Assembly (NCBI RefSeq): GCF_020740795.1
Contig: NC_067285.1
Span: 113,833,008-113,897,007, forward strand
Length of the DNA: 64,000 bases
Direction of reading: 5' to 3'
DNA from: Apus apus
Taxonomy: Eukaryota; Chordata; Aves; Apodiformes; Apodidae
Part shown: piece by piece, positions 37,646 to 48,968 of the stretch
Position numbering within the stretch: the first letter of the stretch is position 1
How the letters are laid out: each line of letters begins with the position of its first letter
The notes under the pieces: model-generated
Database searches by the model: none
Seen by the model: the letters and a program-made list of their open reading frames with translations, nothing else
What the model was told of the DNA's origin: nothing
Translations under genes and position numbers: made by a program

Positions 37646-39519
37646 GGGAAGGATGGGGAAGAGCAAGGGTCGGATCCGGCTCGGCTCTCGGCAGGGGTGC
37701 CGAGTGGGAGCGGGATCAGAGCCAGCCCGGATAAGCGTGTCCAAAGCTCTGTTTACCCAGCTGGGGAAACTGAGGCACGGGAGTGTGGCAGCCTGAGCCT
37801 CAGGAGGAGCTTTTCGCAGAGCTGGGGAGCACTTTCCCTGGGTGCCTGTCCTGCACCTACCGCCGAGATCCTCTTATCCATCCCATATCGTCAGGGCTTA
37901 CTTGATTTAATGATTGAATCAGCCTTTTTTTAAACAAAATCACACTCTCGCAGGGGGTTGTGGTGCCGGGGTGCCCCTCCTACACCCCCAGCAAAGCCCA
38001 GAGCAGGACAGCAGCGCCAGAGGGCCGAGGGACTTTGTGCCCCAAACCATTTCCCCCGGGGGGAAAGACGGGACAATTTTCATCGTTTCTTTCTCTTTTT
38101 CCTGCCCGTTCGTCTCACCCGAGTGGAGCAAACTGGTTTCTGCCAGGCCCTGCCGCGTGGGTGGCTGGGAGCAGAGCTGGGGAGGGATTTCCTCCCAGTT
38201 TCCCCATTTTTCAGGCTGGGATGGGAGGCGAGGAAGGGGCAGGGAGCAGGGGAGGCGGGCGGGGTGAGCACAGCAGGTATTTCAGAGCCCCCCCCCGCCC
38301 TGGGATTCAGGGACGGTGCTGCTCGCTCCTACCCCAGGAGTGCTCAGGCCGTCCTGCTCCACCGCCCGGGTTTCTTGTTGCAGGATAATTCATCCCTTTA
38401 GAAACCCGGGATTTTCCAACCCAGAGATCTGGACCGCTGCAACGCTCACCCCATCTGAGGGGGGTCTCCCTAAGTCTCCCGGTTTCCCCGTTGCATTTCC
38501 AGGCATTTTCCCGTTTCGCCCTTATTCTCACGCACCCAGGAGCTCCTTTCAGCCCAGAGTTTAATGCCAAGAATCAGTGTCTTGGCTGAGCAAGGAGACT
38601 GGGGGCAAACTCATCCCAGCAAGGCTGCAAACGTTGGGATGTCGTGGTGTTTTCCTCCCACGGCTCAGGATGTCTTTGTGTGTCTGTGTTTGGTTGCTTG
38701 GCTGATCCCCACTGCAACCAGGCAGCGTGGAGCTGCCCGGCAGCCTCAGGAAAGCTTGTTTGATGTTTCAATCGGGAAAGGGGAGGGGAGAAGAGGAGGG
38801 GAAATGCTCCCTGGGCACTTAACAAGATTACACGATGAGCCTGGGAACACGCACGGCCGGTGCCGGCGCCCTGTGTCCCGGCTCTGGTCGGGCTGTGCCT
38901 TGAACCTCTTTCCCTCCCCGGCCCCTCCTCGGCACACGGGAATAATCCCATTTAGGAACCCCCCCCCCAAAAAAAAACAAACACCCAAGAGAGAGTGAGG
39001 GGACAATGAGGCAAGGAGAAGGAGGCTGCCGGCTCGGGGAAGGGATGCAAAAGGTGCCTGGGAAAGCAGCTGGGTCAGAGGGACTCGGGGCAGGGGGCTG
39101 GAGGGGTCCTGCTGCTCCAGCATCCAAGTGTTCCATCCTGCAAACTTCTCCCGTCCCGAGTAAACGCAGCAACTCGTGCAAACACCTCGTGTCCTGTTGC
39201 CATGTGCTCAGCAGGAGTAATCCTGGCAGGAATAATCCAGGAAGGAGAGCGGGGAGGGGGATGCGGGAGTGCACAGCTCCACCCGGGTTATCCCTCCTCC
39301 TATCTCTGCATCCATCTCCCATCCCATTTACTCAGCCACCCGTTTGCACCTCTTCCCCTGCATTCATCCCCATCCAGGCTTATCCACATGCAGACCAGGC
39401 TGTTCCTCTGGGCAAACAGTCCACCCTGAGACATCCATCCATCCACCCACCCCCCTCCCAACCTGCCTGTCCTCCTACTTATCTCCAGAGGTTTGCTGGG
39501 GAGGGCTCAGCTCTGCATC

Positions 39520-39612
39520 TTTAGCAGATAACCTTGATCCTCTTAATAAGGCTGCTTCATTCTCACTTCCTAATAATTATCTATCACTGAAAGCTGACTC
39601 AGATTTGGGTGG
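39520..39612. promoter_or_regulatory. Candidate conserved element
   Basis: Short AT-balanced island with GATAACCTTGATCCTCTTAA and CCTAATAATTATCTATCACT in otherwise CT-rich DNA. Inferred from composition. Confidence 0.3.
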
Positions 39613-40319
39613 GGTTTTTTGCAGACAGGTGAAAAAATTGTGTCTTTAAGGGTGATACAAGGGATTGGGAAGGGATTGGTGGCATTTTGGGGATGCATGT
39701 GGGGTTTGGGTAAGGACACACAGCTCTTATTCTTTCCTGGGGGACAAGAGGGGCCAAGGCTCTGTCCCAGGTGGGTTGATCGAGCCCAAGACCTCACCAA
39801 GCTCTCAGAGTATCTCTCTCCCTTATTTTCCATGATGGCAAATTGCTGTGCCCAGGTTTGATGCCAATCCATATGCCCCAGTCAAGCTGCCAGGAGTTGG
39901 GCTGAGCTGTGAGACCTCCTGTCTGGGCTGGGGAGGGAGATGTCTCTGATGGGAGAAAGAAACTACATTCCTACCCCTTTCTGATATGCCAGGTCTGGCA
40001 GGGCCTTGGCAGAGCATAAAATGACCCAGCTGGAAGTGGCTTTTCCACAAACCATCAGCTCCATCCCATTTCCAGGGCCAGACCTGGATGTTTGACTCCA
40101 CCCAGCCCCATTGGAGCAGTAACCAGCTGCTTTGTCCTACAGATCCATTCCTTTCCTCACCCTAAGGAACCAGCAAACAGGTTAATCACTGGGTGGGAGG
40201 AAGACAGGGATGGCCTTCCTGGGCTCTCCCCAGGCAGGTAGGAAAGGGAACACAGGCACCCTGAGCCCCAGGAACCAGCCACCCCCTCAAGGATTATCAC
40301 CCAGCATGAGAACACCCTC

Positions 40320-40435
40320 CTGGTCATCACCCAAGGTGTCAGAGGTTTAATTCAGCTGATATAAAAGTCACCTTTTGAATAACTCCCATCAAGTCCAGCA
40401 GTTTTAATTACAATCATTGCCCACAGAGGGGTTGG
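40320..40435. promoter_or_regulatory. Candidate conserved element
   Basis: Contains GGTTTAATTCAGCTGATATA, TCACCTTTTGAATAACT and TTTTAATTACAATCATTGCC. The last combines a homeodomain core with a SOX-type ATTG. It is 1.4 kb past the GNOT2 polyadenylation signal. Inferred only. Confidence 0.35.
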
Positions 40436-40599
40436 AGTGGGCAGGCCCTGCAGAAGCATCCCCTGCCATGGGGCCAGGTCCCCTGCTGCCTGCCCTGGGG
40501 GAGCCCAGCACCGTGGAAAAGGCTCAGTCCTGCCCGGGGCCAAGGGCTGCCAGCTCCCAGGGGATTAAAGGTGTCCTGGGAACAACTGAACTCTGGCAA

Positions 40600-40690
40600 T
40601 CAGCTCAGGCCCCCAGCCGGGAGATATTAAAACATCCCCCGTAAACCCTGATTGCAATAAACCCACTGGCCAGATTAGCACAGCCCGGGC
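40600..40690. promoter_or_regulatory. Candidate conserved element
   Basis: Includes GAGATATTAAAACATCCCC, CCGTAAACCCTGATTGCAAT and AAACCCACTGGCCAGATTAG: a FOX-like core followed by ATTGCA and GATTAG. Inferred only. Confidence 0.25.
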
Positions 40691-40779
40691 TCTCCCAGAC
40701 ATATGAAGACACCAGCACAGTTTGGGCCCTTTGAGACCCGCTGGCTAATCCCAGCTCTGAGAACAGCTGGAACAAAGGG

Positions 40780-41080
40780 CAGCTTCCCTCAGTCACGCTG
40801 TCCCCTGCTCCTGCCACCATCGCCTTCTCCTTGCATCATCCTCCTTATATTGTCCCTGCACCATCCCCCTCTCCTGGCAGAATTCCCCCTCTCCCTGCAC
40901 CATCCCCTTCTCCTGGTGTCACCCCCTCTCCTGACATCATCTCCTTCTCCTGCCACTGTCCCCCCTCCTTGCACTGTCCCCCCTCCTTGCACTGTCCCCT
41001 TCTTAACTCTCCCGCCTCTCCTTGCGTTGTCCCCTTCTCTTTGCACCATCCCCTCTCCTTGCACCAGGTTTCACACCTAT
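40780..41080. repeat. Degenerate pyrimidine minisatellite
   Basis: Imperfect tandem units of about 17-23 bases (CTCCTTGCACTGTCCCC and variants). Both strands stay open over short stretches; no gene. Confidence 0.85.
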
Positions 41081-41814
41081 CCCAATAAACTCTCCGCCAG
41101 GGTCCCAAGCCCAGAGCAGACATGGAGAAAACAGGGTTGCCAGGAGCTGGTGCTGCCCAGGCAAGAACCTGGAGGTCCCCATTGCTGCTCTTACCCAGGA
41201 GGTCCAGGACTGTTGGTGCTCACTGGTTTGCATCCTTGCGGGGAGCTCATTCCCAGGGCAGTGTCCAGCCCAAACCTGCTGGATTTGAAACTTCACCATC
41301 AGCCTAAGCAGGGCCAAGCCATTAAAACCTTGCTAATCCTTGCCCAGCTGAGATGGCACTCTGGCTGCCCAGCTCACAAAGCCACCACCAGCTCTGCTCT
41401 CCAGGCACGTTTTCCCTGCTTTGCCTAACTTTCCTTGCTCCAAGAGGGCAGGATGCCACCACTGGGTTGGGATGTGTGCCCTGGGGGCAGAGCAGGGCTT
41501 TCTAGTGAAGATGCTGCTGGCAGGAAGATGGAGATGGATGGGCCATGAGATGCAGGTCCTCTACAAAGATCTGGGCTCCCTGAAGGTCCTGAGCTATTTT
41601 GGAGCACAAGGAGGTATCTGAGCACCCTTGGGATGAGCCTGACTATGGGGCTGACATGGGGTGGGGTGTGCAGGTGGCCCCAAATCCCCCCAGACCTCCA
41701 GGGCTTGCTCCCAGGCACAAGCCCCCGCTCAACACTTGCAGCCACTGCAGCCATGGGTTGTTGTTCCTCCTCCCCCTCCTCGTGCAAAGATGAGCCCGAG
41801 AATTGCATAAATAA

Positions 41815-41820
41815 TTTATT
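41815..41820 (-). terminator. GNOT2 polyadenylation signal AATAAA
   Basis: AATAAA on the minus strand only about 105 bases after the stop at 41926, giving a very short 3' UTR. Confidence 0.75.
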
Positions 41821-41925
41821 TTGGCACTGCAAAAATCCTTGGTGCCCTGGATATATTAGATAGGCTCCTTGCCAGCTATGATACAGTCCTATAATACACA
41901 TGGAAAAGGGGCCCCAAGGGGGGAC

Positions 41926-44164
41926 TCAGCAGCTCTTTGTCGCTGTCTGTGCAGGTGCTGTCCCCAAGGCTGTGTCCTCCTGGCCATCCTCCAGCTCTGC
42001 TGGGAAGTCCTTGTCCTCCTCCTGGCCATGGTGACTCTGTGAATCAGGACTCCTCTGCGGGGTGGCCAAACCCATTTTGGCCAGTTTGGCTTGTTGCTGT
42101 TCCAGGCTTTGTTTCCTCCACTTGATCCTCCGGTTTTGGAACCAGACTTTCACCTTAGGAAGAGGGGAAAGCTTGGCTTTCAAACCCAGTTTCTCCATGG
42201 ACTCCTTTGCTAAACCCCTGTGGCTCAGGCAATGCCCGGGTACTCCACAAACCCCTAAGTGCCCATCTCAGACATCCCCTGGATGGCCAGGACAGGTTCC
42301 CTGCCGTGCTCTGTCCCCAGTGAGATGGAAAACTGTCCCCTGCAACCCAGGAGCTGAGACCTGCCAGTGGTGGGGAAGGTCTGGTCTTAAGCTGTCCACA
42401 AGTTCAGCCCCTCCACGTTGAGCAACACTCGGTGACTCAGTTTCCCCATCTGTGATCCTCCACCCTTTCAGTGTAAAGTATCCCTAATCCCTGCCCCACA
42501 CAGCTCCTGCCCCAGGCTGAGGGACACAGCTCAGGTCCCACCCATTGGCACACAGGTTTGGGGGCCTCCCTGGACCTGCTGGTGGGAGCAGGTGGAGATG
42601 GTGGGACTTACCTGCTCTTCAGTGAGGTGCAGGGAGGAGGCCAGCAGGCACCTCTCCGTGCCCACCATGTACTGCTGCCTTGCAAACTCCTTCTCCAGCC
42701 GGGCCAGCTGGTCACTGGTGAAGATGGTCCTGACTCTCTTGGCTTTGCCAGTCTTGGCTTTGAAGGCAGGGAAGCAGCACTTGGAGATCAGGAAGCCTGG
42801 AGGTGAGGGACAGAGGGAGGGCCAGGGTGGAGAGGAGCCCTCAAAGAGGTTCCCTTTAATGTAGGGCTCCCCTCTGGGAAGGTCCTTTTTTGGAGAGGCA
42901 GAAGGGATCTTCCCATGTGGAAGTGTCCCTTTTAAAGAGGTAAAGGAAGTTGCTTTGGAGGGGGTCCCCTATATGAAGAGGTGGGAGAGCATTCCCCATT
43001 TGCAGAGGATCTCCTTGGAGAGGTGGATATAAGTCTCTCTTGGAAAGAACCCCTTTGGAGAGGGTTCCCTTGAAGAGATGGAATTAACTCCTTTAATTCA
43101 GAGATGACCCCTTCAGAGAGGCCAGGGGGTCCCATTTGGAGGGGCAGAAGAGAGATCCCTTTTGGAGGAGTTTCTCCATTTGGAGAGATCTGAATGGGAG
43201 AGGTAGACAGAGGTCCCTTCTTGCCCTCAGAAAAGGTCCCCTTGGGAGAGAGGTGGCCAAAGGTCCCTCCCTTGGGGAGACGAAATGAGGTCCCCCATTT
43301 ATAGGTGTTTGAGAGAGGTGGGCATGGGTTCCCCTGGAAGAGATTCCCGTTGGAGGAGTCCCCCAGGAAAGGCAGGCATGGGGCCCCCCTTGAGGAGGCA
43401 AAGTGAAAAGAGTCCCTCATTTGGAGATGTCCCCACAGGACAGGTGGATTCAAGTCCTCCTTGGAGATAACCCCTTTGGAGAGTGTCCTCTTGAGGAGGT
43501 GGAAGGAGATCACCTTTTGGAGAAACCCCCCATGGGAGGGGTGGGCAGGGGTGTCCCTTAGAAGAGCTTCCCTTGAGCACACTCACCCACTGGCAGGGGT
43601 AGCCAGAGGTCCCAGCCTCACGGCAGCAGCAGCCCGGTTGGGAAGGACCTTGAAGATCCTCCAAGTCCAACCAAGTGCCCCTTAGGAAGGCCGGCAGGAG
43701 GTCCCCGTTTGGAGATGTCCCCATGGGAGAGGTGGATGCGGATCCTCCCCCTTGGAAGAGCTGTCCTTCAGAGGGGTCCCCCCCTTTGGGGGAGAAGCCC
43801 CTGTCTGGGGGAGAAGTCCCTGTCTGGGGGAGAAGGTCCCTGTCTGGGCTGTCCCCCCTTAGGGAGGGGTCCCCGCGGGGGCTGTCCCCCCGGGCCAGGC
43901 GGGGGGCGGGGGGTCGGTACCTGTTGCCCCCAGGCGGGCAGCCCAGGCGGGCAGGGTCCCGCAGACCCCGCAGAGCGGCCGGGGAAGCGACGGCGACGGC
44001 AGGACCCGGGTGGCAGCGGCGGGGACCACCCCGAGATCCGGGGAGGGTCCCCAGAGAGGCGGGAGCTGCCAAGGGGGGTTCGGCGGAGGGGGAGAGACCC
44101 GTCCCAGCAAGGCTGCGATGGTGAAGGTCTGGCCGGGCCGGGCGGGGGGCGGTGGGGCCGGCAT
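41926..44164 (-). CDS. GNOT2: Second Not-family homeobox gene (CNOT2/GNOT2-type paralogue)
   Basis: A homeodomain transcription factor of the Not family, expected in the node and notochord. Three exons on the minus strand: 43921-44164, 42612-42796, 41926-42153, with phase 1 and phase 0 introns exactly like the neighbouring Not gene, giving 218 residues. N-terminal eh1-like motif FTIAALL (residues 14-20) follows a proline run. The homeodomain (100-159) reads [54 protein letters not shown]; it has Gln50, and the intron lies after position 44. Outside the homeodomain the two paralogues differ: this one has FLISKCCFPAFKAKTGKAK before it and a long acidic Ser/Gln tail ending TATKSC instead of VDVEL. 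A TATA box lies 32-39 bases above the start codon, so the 5' UTR must be very short, or translation begins elsewhere. The GNOT2 name is inferred from the published chick pair and could be swapped with its neighbour. Confidence 0.9.
42840..43860. repeat. Degenerate tandem repeat filling GNOT2 intron 1
   Basis: Imperfect units of roughly 25-35 bases built on GGAGAGGTGG and GGTCCCCTTTGGAG text, with several spacers, running almost from exon 2 to exon 1. Several frames are open through it on both strands. A CR1-like scrap (GGGAAGGACCTTGAAGATCC) sits at about 43636-43680. Confidence 0.8.
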
Positions 44165-44195
44165 GATGGGGTTTGCGGCGGGTTCCGCTGCCCGG

Positions 44196-44203
44196 TTTTT
44201 ATA
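44196..44203 (-). promoter_or_regulatory. GNOT2 TATA box
   Basis: TATAAAAA on the minus strand in a CpG-rich promoter, directly upstream of the start codon at 44164. The same architecture is seen at the NOTO promoter. Confidence 0.8.
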
Positions 44204-44229
44204 CGGGGGGAACCACCGGCCCCTCGGGG

Positions 44230-44680
44230 CTCTCGGGTGTCCCCGGGGGGCGGGACGGGGCGGGCTGGGACCGAGGGCATCGTCCTGTGCCCTGCCCCGG
44301 GGGGGCCGTGTCAGCCCCTGGGCGGGGATGTCCCCTCCGTGTCCCCCCGCGCTCCAGCTGCGTGTCCTCTCCACGTCCCCCCGATGCCAGCGGGGGTGTC
44401 CCTCCCCGTGTCCCCCAGCCCTCAACCGGGGTGTTCCCCTCACGTCCCCCTTTGTCCTGGATAGGGCTGCCCCTCTTCATCTCCCCCCTGCCCTCAAGCT
44501 GCGGTGTCCCCTCCATGTCCCCCAGCCCCTGGCCAGGCTGTCCCCTTCCATGTCTCCCTGCCCATGTCCCCAGTCCTTGACCGGGGTGTCCCCCTGCCCC
44601 TGGACTGGAGACCCCTCTGTGTGTGTGTCCCCCCAGGGTGGAGCCTCTCGTGTCCCCATCCCAGGGGGAGCAAACTGAAC
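44230..44680. repeat. Degenerate GC-rich tandem repeat upstream of GNOT2
   Basis: Imperfect units of about 30-45 bases built around GTGTCCCC and CCCAGCCC text. It lies immediately upstream of the promoter. Confidence 0.65.
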
Positions 44681-44934
44681 CTCTCAGGCAGGAGGATCCA
44701 AGCACTCAGGGACAGGACAGCCAGTGTCACCCCAAGGCTACCAAAGCCCCTAGAGGAGCTCAGGGTCCCCCTTGGTCCTCTTGAGTCCAGCACACACACC
44801 ACCCCCCATTTTACAGCTGCTTTGGGGGACACACAACGTGTCCCACGGCAGCGGGAACAGGAGCAGGGATGCTCCGAGAGGCGGGAGAGGGGCTGTCCCT
44901 ACACGCCAGCCCCCCGAGAAGCTCTCCCCTCTCG

Positions 44935-45020
44935 GCTGATGGGATTCAGGTGGTCATTAGGGGCTGAGATTCTTAACATCGTGCAGCTTTTCCTAATGAG
45001 CTGGGAAAAGTCACACCTCG
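44935..45020. promoter_or_regulatory. Candidate GNOT2 enhancer with T-box half-site
   Basis: A short complex island between GC-rich repeats, about 0.8 kb upstream of the GNOT2 promoter. It has GGTCATTAGGGGC, TTCTTAACATCGTGCAG, CCTAATGAGC and the Brachyury-type half-site TCACACCT (45011-45018). Function inferred. Confidence 0.45.
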
Positions 45021-45584
45021 GGCCCGGCGCGGCGGGGGGGGCCAGTCCCGGTCAAAGGGCTGCGCCGGGGCTGGGGGCGTTTATTGGGGGAGGAAATGGG
45101 GGGCTCGGGGGGGCTGGGGCCCACATCTGCACCGCAGCAACAGACCCACCCTCCCCCAGGCTTCAGCTGTCAGAAGGTCCCCTGGGCCCAACACACGCGT
45201 GTGGGGTCCCCAAAAACTGGGGGTGGGGAGGGATGGGTGGGGAAACCCAACAACAATCCTAAGGGATTGTTGAGAGAACCGCGATGGGGCTCCCGGTGTT
45301 GGAGCATCCTCTGCTCTGCGTGGCCACCTCGGGGATGGGGGGACAGCGACAGGGACCCCCCCAGCTCCACAGGGCACATCTGATCCCAGGAGGGGCAGGT
45401 GAAGGCTCCCCAAGGATTTGGAGGGTTTTTTTCACAGCAAAAAAAGCCTTTTTGATGCTTTTTTTTGTTCTTGCCGTTCGGCGGGCACGGTGCTGTGCTC
45501 CCCCAGCTGGGCACGGGGCTGGCACCCCACAGCAATTTGGGGGCAAATAAAGGCCCCGGGGTGGGGGTGTGGGGGGGTGTTCAG

Positions 45585-46900
45585 AGATGAAAGGGCAGTA
45601 GATTTGTCGTTATTAGTTCTTAATTACAGCCTTGAAAAGGAGGAGATAAAAAAGGCAGGAGGCCCCCAGCGGGGCTGGGTGGGCTCGGGTGTGTTTGGTT
45701 AGGAGGTGCTTTCCCTTTTTATATTCCCTTTTTCCTCTCTCTCTCTGTTTGATGGAGCTCTGCAAACACCCCCTCACAGCACCCCCCGACACCCCCACGC
45801 AGGGGGTTGCCCGTGGGATGGGATGCTAATGGCATCCGAGTGGTTGGGATGCAGGGGACAGAGGGGGCCAAAGTGGGAATTCTGGTTCCCAGGGGTGCTT
45901 TGGGAGAGCCAGGTGGGGGAAATCCTGTCCTGGAGAGTTGGGAAGGGGTTAGTAATTTGGGGAGGGGGGTGATGCCGTGCAAGCAAGGAGCTCAGGAGGG
46001 CTCGGATCGGGGGGTGGCTGCCCACAGACCCGGGGTCTCCTCTCACCAGGTCGGGATCCAGAAGAGGGAGGTGAACCCAGGGATGGCTCCTGCCTCATTT
46101 TGAAGCAAAATTGCCCCAAGGCTCCGGCTCCTGAGCTAATTAATAACAATGCCGCTCATTAGCCCTCGGCTGGGCTGTCTGGGTAGGGTGTGGATTGTCT
46201 GTCTGCAGAGGAGGGGGGCTTCTAGGGTCACCCCTCTGTCCCCAGACAGCCTGAGGGGTGACCTCGGAGCCCCAGGGCCCCCTCTGGGTCTCATGTCCAT
46301 CCCCTGTCCCTGCAGCATCCCTCTGTCTGTCCCTTGTCTCCTCCCCTGCACCCACTAAATCCTTTTGGATCCCATTCCTGATACTCCATACAGGTCCTGT
46401 GCTGGGGGGGGAGGTCTACGGACCCCCACAATTTTCAGGGGAAAAGGGTTTGTTGGGGTTTTTTTTACCAATTGGCCTGAAATTCTTAGAAAACAAGAAG
46501 CCAAAGGGTTTAAACACCCGCTGCCATCAAGTGGCTGAGGGAGGATCCAGGCCTGACCTTTGGGGGGTGTGTGTGTCCCCCCCCAGATCATTTTATCTGA
46601 ATCCCAGCTCTTCCTCCCCCACCCCCAATTAAATCCTTGGTGTTATTAAAGGTCTTGTCAGTGGGATTGGGGATGCAGAGCCAAGCCCTCCCTTAAGCAT
46701 CCTAAGATATGCAGCTCTGCTGCTCCTCTCTGTGGCCTTGACCCAGCTCTGGGAAGGATTTCTCAAGCAGAAACCTCCCCCCCTCCCAGCCCAGGTCACC
46801 ATCCCCACCGGGGACTCTTTGTGGGTGCAAAGACAGAAAAAATATACATATAAATACAAGATATATTTTCTTTTCAACCCTGCGAGTGATTGACCTGAGG
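45585..46900. other. Noncoding interval upstream of GNOT2
   Basis: Mostly unique GC-rich sequence with short AT islands (GTCGTTATTAGTTCTTAATT at about 45608-45627; CTGAGCTAATTAATAACAAT near 46131-46150). No exon recognised. Confidence 0.5.
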
Positions 46901-47044
46901 AACTGCTTGCCCAGGAGCTCCAGGGGCTTGAGAGCTTCAGCAGAGGAGTTTCTGCAAATAATAACATCTCTAGATGTTTAAGGGCTAAAATACACCCTGC
47001 CCCAAACTGGGGGGGTTGGTCCTGGATCAAAGCTAGGAAGCTGG

Positions 47045-47372
47045 GTACTAGAATGGGTTCCCCCCCAGGGCTGGGATGGGTTCTCCTGGAGCTGGAATGA
47101 GTCTCCCTGGAAATAGGTTGAGTCCCCCTAGAACTGGGATGTGTCCCCCAAGGTTGGAATGAGTCCCCTTCAGTCTGGGATGAGTCACCCTGGAGCTGGG
47201 ATGGGTTCTCCAGGGCTGGGATGAGTCCTCCTGGAGCTGGGATGAATTCTCCAGGGCTGGGATGAGTCCTCCTGGAGCTGGGATGAGTTCTCCAGGGCTG
47301 GGATGATTTCTCCAGGGCTGGGATGAGTCCCCCTGGAGCTGGGATGAGTTCTCCAGGGCTGGGATGAGTGCC
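47045..47372. repeat. ~41-bp minisatellite (two ~20-bp halves)
   Basis: Alternating halves GGGATGAGTCCTCCTGGAGCT and GGGATGAGTTCTCCAGGGCT, degenerating leftwards. Open frames on the minus strand are repeat artefacts. Confidence 0.92.
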
Positions 47373-47729
47373 CCCTCCAGCAGACAAGTGGGATATAGAA
47401 TTGAACAGGAAGGATACATCTTCTTTAAAGGTTTCCCACCTTTCCAGGCACCTGAAGGAAACAGCCAGGGTTTTGGTGGTGGGTTGTTTTTTGTTTGTTT
47501 GTTTAGTTTTCCATAATCTTCCTTATTTCTGTTTCCTGGCTTTTTAGAGCCGTGGCTCTCAGGGTTTGTGGCTAAGGACAAATCCTGCCCTGGCCTGTTC
47601 ACATGGCTTTGGTCCTGCTCCATATCAGAGCTCTTCTGGATGCTGGAGAGGGGGAAAAGCAGCTGCTTCCAGCAGAACTTCTGCTGCGTGGAGCACCTGG
47701 AACTGATCCCAAAGGCCCCAAGTGCTGAG

Positions 47730-48350
47730 CATCTCTGACCCACGCAGACCCCAGAGCATCCCAGTTGCTGGGGATCCCAGTTGGCAAGCACCATTGCTAG
47801 TGAGTATACCAGTTAAAAGGAATCCCAGCTGGTGGGGATCCCAGTTACAGGGCTTTCCAGTTAGCAGATATCCCAATGAGTAGGATCCCAGTAAGCCAGG
47901 ATCCCTCTTAGTGAGCAACCCAAGTGGTAGGCATCCCAGTTAAAGGGCATCCCAGTTACTTAGCAAGCATCCCAGTGAGTAAGGATGCCAGTTGATGAGC
48001 AGTCCAGTGAGTGGACATCCCAGTAAGCCAGGATCCCTGTCAGCTGCCTCCCAGTTAGCAAGCGTGCTAGTTAGTGGAAGTCCAAGCTAGTGAACATCCC
48101 ATTTAGCAGGGATCCCAGTTAACAGGGATCCCAGTTAGCACAATTCCAGTCAGCAGGCTGCCAATTAAAGCGGGTCCCAGTTACCAAACATCCCAATTTA
48201 CTGGGCTGCTAACTGGTGAGGATGACAGTGTAGCTCCTGCACAGCTACTTAATCAGGATCCCAGTTGGGAGGTACCCCAGCGGGCAGGGTACCAGTGGGG
48301 TCTCAGCCAGAGGTCCCAGTCGGGGTGTCGGGATCCCAGTGAGCTCCCAG
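47730..48350. repeat. ~20-bp degenerate minisatellite
   Basis: About 30 imperfect units containing ATCCCAGTTAGCA or ATCCCAGTGAGTA text, read on the plus strand. Confidence 0.88.
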
Positions 48351-48454
48351 TCTGGTCCCAGCGGTCCCGGCCGGGCCGTTCCCCCGATGACCACCAGAGG
48401 GCGCTGCCCGACCGCGCTGCCCCCAGAGCGCGGCTGCGAGAGCGGGGGGACAGC

Positions 48455-48968
48455 GGGATGGGATGTACTGGGAGGTACTGGGATGGGATGGGATGGATGT
48501 ACTGGGATGGATGTACTGGGATGTAATGGGATGGGATGTACCGGGATGGGATGTACTGAGATGGATGTACTGGGATGTACTGGGATGGGATGTACCGGGA
48601 TGGGATGTACTGGGGTGTACTGGGATGGATGTACTGGGAGGGGATGTACCGGGATGGGATGTACTGGGATGGGATATACTGGGATGGATGTACTGGGATG
48701 GATGCACTGGGATGGGATGTACCGGGATGGGGTGTACCGGGATGGGATGTACTGGGGTGTACTAGGATGGGATGTACTGGGATGTACTAGGATGGGATGT
48801 ACTGGGATGGGATGTACTGGGATGTACTGGAATGTACTAGGATGGGATGTACTGGGATGTACTAGGATGGGATGTACTGGGATGTACTGGAATGTACTAG
48901 GGTGGGATGTACTGGGATGGGGTGTACTAAGATGGGATGTACCAAGATGGGATGTACTGGGATGGGAC
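48455..48968. repeat. GGGATGTACT minisatellite
   Basis: Modules of 10 and 15 bases (GGGATGTACT and GGGATGGGATGTACT, with GGATGGATGTACT variants) in mixed order for about 500 bases. Arises right after a short CpG patch at 48320-48450. Confidence 0.96.

Noticed and set aside
42932-44072. Minus-strand frames of 216 and 257 codons in GNOT2 intron 1
   Set aside because: They overlap the decayed intronic repeat, bypass the clear splice donor at 43921 and lack homeobox or other domain text.
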